A program made the position numbers and the translations under genes. From contig OZ245887.1 in NCBI GenBank assembly GCA_965229545.1, forward strand, positions 806,001-870,000: a DNA stretch of 64,000 nucleotides, read 5' to 3'. The stretch is from Megaera sp965229545 (GTDB taxonomy: Bacteria > Pseudomonadota > Alphaproteobacteria > Rickettsiales > Rickettsiaceae). Under the pieces are notes generated by a model. It did no database searches. It worked only from the letters and a program-made list of their open reading frames with translations, and had not been told where the DNA came from. This document shows positions 58,645 through 64,000 of this stretch, piece after piece. The first letter of the stretch is position 1. Each line of letters opens with the position of its first letter.

Positions 58645-59417
58645 ATGAAAAATATCTTAACCTTTATCACTTTATTATTTTTTAGCCTTAATGCTTTTGC
58701 AATAAGGGAATCAAGACCTACACCTATCGATCCTAGAATTAGGGTAATGGTATATAACCCCAACGACGTTTTTAAATTTACTGGTTATTATGGGTATCAA
58801 GCGAGTATAGAACTTGGTAATGGTGAGGAAGTCGTTAGTATTTCGATGGGTGATACAACTTCCTGGCAAATAGTACCAGCTGGATCTAGGATTTTCATAA
58901 AACCTATGGAGCCCGATGCAACTACCAATATGACCCTTATTACCAATAAAAGAACTTATTTTTTGAATTATATGCTTAGGAAACAACAGATATAAGGGAT
59001 CCTGACATGGTTTTTAATGTTAAGTTTTTATATCCGGATGAGGAAGAAGACCATGTTAGAACTTTCTCAAGTAGTGCCGCTACTGGCATCGCTGAACCCG
59101 GTCTTAGCCATCCAGAAAAATTTAACTTTTATTACTCGATTAGCGGTAATGAAGAAATTGCTCCAATTAAAATTTTCGATGATGGCCAGTTCACTTATAT
59201 GCAGTTCAGGGACAAAAATATGGAAATTCCTGCCATTTTTGCGGTAGATGAAGATTTAAGGGAATCTATGGTTAATTTTAAATTAGATCCCAAGAACAGT
59301 AATTTTATTATCATAGAACAGGTGTTCCCAAAACTTACCCTTAGGGCTGGAAAAAAAATTCTATGTGTATTCAACGAAACATTTGTTGTGCGCCAGGTAT
59401 TTTAGTTCACCCCTGCG
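58645..59417 (+). pseudogene. virB9: virB9-like secretion gene, frameshift, amber, IS21
   Basis: VirB9 forms part of the periplasmic/outer membrane core of P-type secretion. The signal peptide (ILTFITLLFFSLNAFA) is followed by RIRVMVYNPNDVFKFTGYYG, SMGDTTSWQIVPAGSRIFIK and NMTLITNKRTYF. Lost T(s) in TATTTTTTG shift the frame near 58960, and the restored frame has an in-frame TAG (ELYA then ETTDIRDPD) before MVFNVKFLYPDEEED. The C-terminal CagX-type region IKIFDDGQFTYMQFRD and LTLRAGKKILCVFNE is intact. IS21 copy 2 sits at NET(F), eight bases before the true end (NETFRPF, stop at 61914). Confidence 0.85.
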
Positions 59418-59440
59418 CCAGATGAGAAGTCCACTTTATA

Positions 59441-60211
59441 CTAACTTTTTTGTATCATATTGTCATCCTCCATTTTAAATTTTGGCGTAAAATTTTTTCG
59501 GTAAGAATCACCCTCTAATACTACTCTATACGAATTATTAACTATTCTATCCAAAGCAACGTTAGCCATAACAGGATCAAAAAATCTTTCTGCCCATGTT
59601 TCAATTTTCCTATTTGTGGTAATGATCAGACTAGCATTTATATGCACGGCCGCTATTAAATCATATAAGTCAGATGATTGTTCTGCTGACAAAGTTTTTA
59701 AGCCGAAGTCATCTAAAATCAATAAATCAACTTTTGTGTATCGCTTAAAAATGACATCATAAGTAAAATCGGCTCTAGAGCGATAAAATTCATTGAGTAG
59801 TTCGTTGCTCCTTATAAACTTTACCTTTTTATTGCGCTGGCAAGCTAACATTCCAAGAGCTTGAGATAAGTGCGTTTTACCAGTACCTACCAGCCCCATA
59901 ATGATTACATGGTTCTTTTCTTTGATAAATTTTGCAGTCATTAAGTCATTAATTGCATGTCTAATTTTGAGTGAATATCGTTTTAAATCAAACCCTTCAA
60001 ATGTTTTTGTTTCTTCAAATTTTGCTTGGACAACTCTTCTTTGCAGAGAGCTTTGATCTCTATTATCCACCTCATCTTGGAATAGCATTAAAAGCAGTTC
60101 TTCATATGGCATTGCAGCGTCTCTGGCTTGCCTTAGCCTGCTATCCAAACTATCAGATATTCCAGATAACTTAAGTTGTTGTACCAAATTATCGAGTTGC
60201 AAGTTAGGCAT
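59441..60211 (-). CDS. istB: IstB-type transposition ATPase (copy 2)
   Basis: Intact 256-residue AAA+ helper, with Walker A GLVGTGKTHLS and DDFGL as in copy 1. ATG lies within the end of the istA frame. A few residues differ from copy 1 (FDLKRYS, WAERFFDP, EGDSYR). Confidence 0.93.
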   Translation of the reverse strand: MPNLQLDNLVQQLKLSGISDSLDSRLRQARDAAMPYEELLLMLFQDEVDNRDQSSLQRRVVQAKFEETKTFEGFDLKRYSLKIRHAINDLMTAKFIKEKNHVIIMGLVGTGKTHLSQALGMLACQRNKKVKFIRSNELLNEFYRSRADFTYDVIFKRYTKVDLLILDDFGLKTLSAEQSSDLYDLIAAVHINASLIITTNRKIETWAERFFDPVMANVALDRIVNNSYRVVLEGDSYRKNFTPKFKMEDDNMIQKS

Positions 60212-61744
60212 AATTAGCCTCCATATCAGAGCTATATTTAAGCATTAGCCTTAATATTCTTCACTTTGCCGCCTTCAATATTAGGAATAGAGTACTGATC
60301 CAGTTTATTTTTTAAAATATTGGATATAGCCTCATAAGTATAATTATCATAAGACACAGCTCGCAAACATGCAGCTTCTAGTCTGTCATTACCGTATGTC
60401 TGCGATAATCTTAAAATACCTTGAACTTTACGTAGTGATATTCTACCGCCTGATGCAAGAATTCTGCTTATTACTTGGTATGTAGAATTACCTATGCCTT
60501 TAGCACAACTTAAACATTTCTCAGGATTATTCTCTAAATAATATAAAGCAGATTTTGGGTAATCTTTTTCGTCGGTAATCCATTGACCTTTATTATAATT
60601 CCTCGGATGGGTTTTTATGATCTGGTGTTTATAATAGGCTGTAACGGTTTAGCCCAATACGAATACTAACCTCTTCCCCGATATATTTTGTTGGCACCGA
60701 ATAAAAATTACCTTTGACCATAAAATGGTGATCTTTTTGTACTGTGCAGGTAGTCCAAATCGGCATATCAAAAATACCTGACGGTATAGGAAGTAAACAT
60801 TCCTTTTCTTCCAATAAAAATGTATCAATTGGCTTTGATCCTGTTGTAGTACATATTCTATGTGATATTTCATTTTTACACCACTTGATCGCTTCAATAT
60901 TAGCCTCTATAATATTGCTATATGATTTACCGGCTATAAGTTGTTCTCTAACTATCCTAATAGAGCGCTCCACTTTGCCTTTATGCTCCGGCTTAAAAAC
61001 TTTAGTTGGATCTATTGTAAAACCATAAAACCTTGATAATTCTGCATAAGTCTCATTTAAAGTATGGTCATAAATATCAGGTTTAATGACCCCGGCTTTT
61101 AAATTATCCAATATTACTCTACTGGGTACACCACCAAAAAAGTTGAAAGCATTTACATGGAGCTGAGCCCAACTAACTTGGTCCTGTGAAAAAGCAAACT
61201 CTACGTAACGATAACGACTATGGGACAGAGTCATTACAAAAGCATAAAGTTTTCTATTTTTACCATTAACATCCTGAATCTTGCCAATATAACCAAAATC
61301 TACCTGAGCTTCTTGACCCGGTTCAGTCTTTATATGAATAGTACTCTTGGGTAGCTTAGGAAAAGCTTTTTGAATATATCGGTTAATACTCCGATTACTT
61401 ACTTTCACACCTTCTGATAATAGTAAACGCCGAATTTGGGTGTGGGTTATACTTCTTTGTTTTAGCCAGTTCCCTATTGCCTCATTATATTCTGCAAGCA
61501 TTATCATCGCAGATGCTTTCTGTATAGGTTCGTTCTTATATAATTTTTCTTCAACCTTGATTGCTATCCTGTTTAATTCAGAATCACTAGCTAAAATACT
61601 GAGATTTTCTTGTCTTGCTAACTCAATATATTTTCTTATTGTATCCCTCGATAGATCAAATGATCTGGCTATCTGTCTTTGGCTGTTACCTTTGATGTGC
61701 TGGTACAGCACTTCTCTAATTGTTGACATACTATATTTCCTCAT
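60204..61744 (-). pseudogene. istA: istA transposase (copy 2), frameshifted
   Basis: The N-terminal 370 residues are open (61744-60629) and include the helix-turn-helix, the DDE core (QAQVDFGYIG is QEAQVDFGYIGKI here, VILDNLKAGV, KGKVERSIRIV) and the start of the C-terminal part. Where copy 1 has GGCTAAAGACCG, this copy has GGCTAAACCG: two bases are missing near 60650, so it ends IGLNRYSLL. The remaining ~125 codons persist in another frame down to 60204, overlapping istB. The catalytic core is intact, but the C-terminal domain is lost. Confidence 0.9.
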
Positions 61745-61985
61745 TCAATTTAATTTAAACTCTAATTTAGTTAACAAATAAATTAACTAAATTAGCATTG
61801 TTCTTTTCTTTTGAAAGTGGACTTCTCACCTGGCGCAGGGGTGGACTAGTATGCTTGGCGCAGATTCTTTTTTAGTGGCCTAGTATACCCCCTGGCGCAC
61901 AACATTCAGGCCTTTCTAGGGATGAATCTGTTTTTATGAGTATTTTTTACCGTTAAATAGATTTAAACAGAAGGAAAATAAATTT

Positions 61986-62880
61986 CTAAATACCTACCTC
62001 CGAAGCGTCTCCTACCAGTTCAACAGTACTCGTAGTAGGAAGGTCTAATTCCAAAATAGCTTCTCCTTCTATTAAACCTGAAAAATTCTGCGATTTTATA
62101 TAATGAGCAAAATTAATTGTAATTGCTTCCGCCGCGTAAGATAATATTAAATAGAAAATATCGGTTTTCTGAACTATTTCAATATCTGGACTCTCTATAA
62201 GCTCTTGTATATATTTTCCAGGTTTTTTGGGAGCATTAAAATCCTCGCCTAGTTTTTCACTAGTAAAAGATAATTTCAAATTACAAAGGGTAGTATTAGA
62301 TTTTAATTTAACCGACATGTCTTTCAAAGAGTCAATATTTATAGGATTATAAGATAAGTCTAAGTTAGTAAGGGTTTTCCTAGTTTCAATTAGCCCATTT
62401 AAACCAGTCCACCTACCTTCAGTAATACTACTATCAGATAAACTCAATTTTTTAATATTTGGCAGGGTTGCCACCAAGCAGGTTATGTTGGCTAACCCTT
62501 CGTAATCAACCTTAACAGCCGATAAATTCAGCTGAGTTATAGTTGATTTTCTTTGTAAATATTGATACAAAAAAAAAGCTCTTGGTACCTAGCATATTGA
62601 AAAATAAATCTAAGCTTCCAAGAGGAGAATTTTTAAGTATATCCGATAAAGAGCCGATAACCGCAAGCCCACTATCACCTGAATTACCTATTTTAGTAGC
62701 GGCAAGGCTTAAAGACTGAATAGTTTTATTTCCTTTTAAGGCAAAAACACCTCTAGTATTCCTTTATCTCCTATTTCATTAAAAGACAAATCTAGCACTC
62801 TAACTTTTTCATTATTATCTTTAATGGCTTTTGCAAGCTTTATGATATTTATATCTGGTACTTTCACTCTAGACGTAAAT
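61986..62880 (-). pseudogene. Leucine-rich repeat protein, frameshifted
   Basis: Ribonuclease-inhibitor-type LRRs run on the minus strand: VRVLDLSFNEIGDKG, TIQSLSLAATKIGNSG, LGSLDLFFNMLG, ITQLNLSAVKVDYEG, IKKLSLSDSSITEG, LTNLDLSYNPINIDS and LCNLKLSFT. They lie in three frames: one base is off near 62755 and another at the run of nine As near 62570-62578. The last open piece (61986-62570, 194 codons) ends with a non-repeat acidic tail. Such LRR proteins are common candidate host-interaction factors in these bacteria. The original start is unclear, perhaps GTG near 62870. From 62881 to 63108 I see no gene. Confidence 0.65.
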
Positions 62881-63108
62881 CGCTGCTAGTTTTATGAATT
62901 AGCCCTTAGTAATTCTGGGAAGTGGACCCCAGAAAATCTTTGACTTTATGTTCTTCTGACCTAGTGTGCTTTTTCATGGTATAACTATTTTCTGTTGTTA
63001 GTTAAACCATAAGTAGAATTTTATAAATTTGTAAGAACTAATCGCTATATTTATAATAAATAGAAAAGCTTGCTTTTAAAAGATTTAGAGATGTTTTATA
63101 TAAAAATA

Positions 63109-63717
63109 CTATACAACCGGTGGGAAAAAGTTTACGATCAAGAAAACTATTACATATTGGCACACAACAGCAAATAAGGCCGCTGCTACGTCATCGATCA
63201 TTACTCCGAATGCACCTTTAATATTAGAATCAAGCCAGTTTATCGGCCAGGGCTTAAGAATATCAAATGTTCTAAATAACACAAACGGCATCAGAAACAG
63301 AAAAATAAAATCAATATAAGTTGCCTCAATTTTTTGAGGCAAGGAAGAACTGTACACAAAAATCATGGAAAAAGAACTTAATATTACGACCAACATTTGC
63401 CCAATTACCTCATCAATAACAACTTCTTTGGGATCTTGTTCCTTCATATCTTTAATATATATTTTGGTAAAATAAGTACCGGCAAAAAATAGAATAATAG
63501 CAATAAACATTTTTATAAAAAAAACACTTAAAAATTGCTGCTCATGCGGGTTATACCCTGATATATAAAAAACTACTTGGTTCTTTAAGCTAAAATCCAT
63601 TATTATATAGCATATAGGAAAGGCAATAAGAGAGCCAAAAGTTCCCGGAGCAATTTTTATTTTTCCTACATAACAAGCAGTTGCTATAAATTCAGCAATT
63701 TTATCCAAGTATTTCAT
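63109..63717 (-). CDS. pgpA: Phosphatidylglycerophosphatase A
   Basis: A 202-residue membrane enzyme that dephosphorylates phosphatidylglycerol phosphate. The signature KIKIAPGTFGSLIAFP near residue 17, EVVIDEVIGQMLVV and the C-terminal FRTFDILKPWPINWLDSNIKGAFGVMIDDVAAAL carry the acidic metal-binding residues. The start is ATG 63717. IS630 copy 5 lies 8 bases upstream and reads toward the gene, so the native leader is gone. A longer frame beginning inside the IS end (63762) exists and could give an N-terminally extended protein. Confidence 0.93.
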   Translation of the reverse strand: MKYLDKIAEFIATACYVGKIKIAPGTFGSLIAFPICYIIMDFSLKNQVVFYISGYNPHEQQFLSVFFIKMFIAIILFFAGTYFTKIYIKDMKEQDPKEVVIDEVIGQMLVVILSSFSMIFVYSSSLPQKIEATYIDFIFLFLMPFVLFRTFDILKPWPINWLDSNIKGAFGVMIDDVAAALFAVVCQYVIVFLIVNFFPPVV

Positions 63718-63725
63718 TAGTATTA

Positions 63726-64000
63726 CTCTGGCCTTTAAATATAGAACATTATATAGTAGCATAAGCTATTTCTTTCTTTTTAAAATAATTTTGAATTTTT
63801 ATACCATTAAACTGAATTTGTGTTAAATAGGACCGTACATTAATTGTTAAATCTTTTACTGATTTTAGTACTCGAAAATTATTGGAGTTAGCTTTGACAT
63901 CTTGGTTTACAAGTTCTTGTGGATTCATATCAGGACAATATGATGGTAAATAAAACAATTCTAGCTTGTCCTTATGTCTTTCTACATAAGCTTTTACCTT
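63726..64000 (-). mobile_element. IS630-family element, copy 5 (cut by window end)
   Basis: The end CTCTGGCCTTTAAATATAG with TA at 63724-63725 matches the other copies. The element continues past the window. It lies immediately upstream of pgpA, transposase reading toward pgpA. Confidence 0.9.
63749..64000 (-). CDS. IS630-family transposase (copy 5), partial
   Basis: Only the C-terminal ~83 residues are in the window: SYCPDMNPQELVNQDVKANS with the catalytic Glu, ending KKKEIAYATI. It matches the intact copies throughout. Whether the rest is intact cannot be seen. Confidence 0.9.
   Translation of the reverse strand, partial: KVKAYVERHKDKLELFYLPSYCPDMNPQELVNQDVKANSNNFRVLKSVKDLTINVRSYLTQIQFNGIKIQNYFKKKEIAYATI

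Larger units (their letters stand above)
59384..61904 (-). mobile_element. IS21-family element, copy 2
   Basis: 2521 bases, ending TGTTGTGCG on the left and CGCACAACA on the right, almost identical to copy 1 but without its 381-base deletion. The flanks are ACATT on the left and, overlapping the terminal ACA, ACATT on the right, so the target repeat is present in shortened form. It truncates virB9. Both genes run on the minus strand, istA first. Confidence 0.9.

Noticed and set aside
59384..61904. Rearranged IS21 flanks lacking a target repeat
   Set aside because: First impression was no repeat, but ACATT overlaps the terminal ACA and the virB9 end is restored across the site.
1..64000. CRISPR array, rRNA operon or prophage
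   Set aside because: No regularly spaced repeats, no rRNA signatures and no phage structural genes were seen.

Overview
The window is AT-rich DNA of an obligate intracellular alphaproteobacterium. I place it in Rickettsiaceae (Rickettsia or a close relative) from its proteins and gene order: divergent ssb/uvrA, a coxB-coxA-ctaB cluster, dcd-secB next to a CtrA-type regulator, a lone purC, a fused MFS/acyltransferase/acyl-ligase, Adr-like outer membrane proteins and several virB-type secretion genes. The species cannot be fixed from the sequence alone.

Layout. 1-8.2 kb is a mobile-element pile-up: a decayed unknown gene split by an IS21 element, tRNA-His, an IS256-type element, an IS630 copy and a group II intron reverse transcriptase whose RNA part abuts the ssb stop codon. 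8.2-17 kb is core: ssb, uvrA, coxB, an acetyltransferase, coxA, ctaB, a GST-like protein and rnpB with a clear promoter. 17.2-20 kb holds a 946-residue sodium:solute symporter fused to a histidine kinase. 20.1-28.5 kb is a ruined P-type (virB-like) secretion cluster, a virB6-like giant gene and virB4, broken by frameshifts, amber codons and two IS630 copies. 28.8-55.5 kb is mostly intact chromosome: transport, queuosine salvage, purC, processing peptidase, lipid acyltransferase, uvrC-yidD, outer membrane proteins, dcd-secB, ctrA, mltG, dut, emrB, and the glyQ-glyS-tsaC operon. 55.6-64 kb returns to rpoZ, a small lipoprotein, IS630, broken virB8-virB9, the second IS21, a broken LRR gene, pgpA and a fifth IS630 copy running off the end.

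How it works together. Replication/repair (ssb, uvrA, uvrC, dut, dcd), respiration (cox genes), envelope (mltG, pgpA, porins, yidD, secB) and translation (glyQ/S, tsaC, tRNA-His, rnpB) genes are intact, while secretion and accessory genes carry repeated lesions. At three IS630 sites and both IS21 sites, removing the element in silico restores a continuous reading frame or the original gene end, so insertion histories can be read directly. Housekeeping genes of 0.5-3.2 kb are nearly all open while accessory genes are not, so the lesions look like real decay and not general sequencing error.
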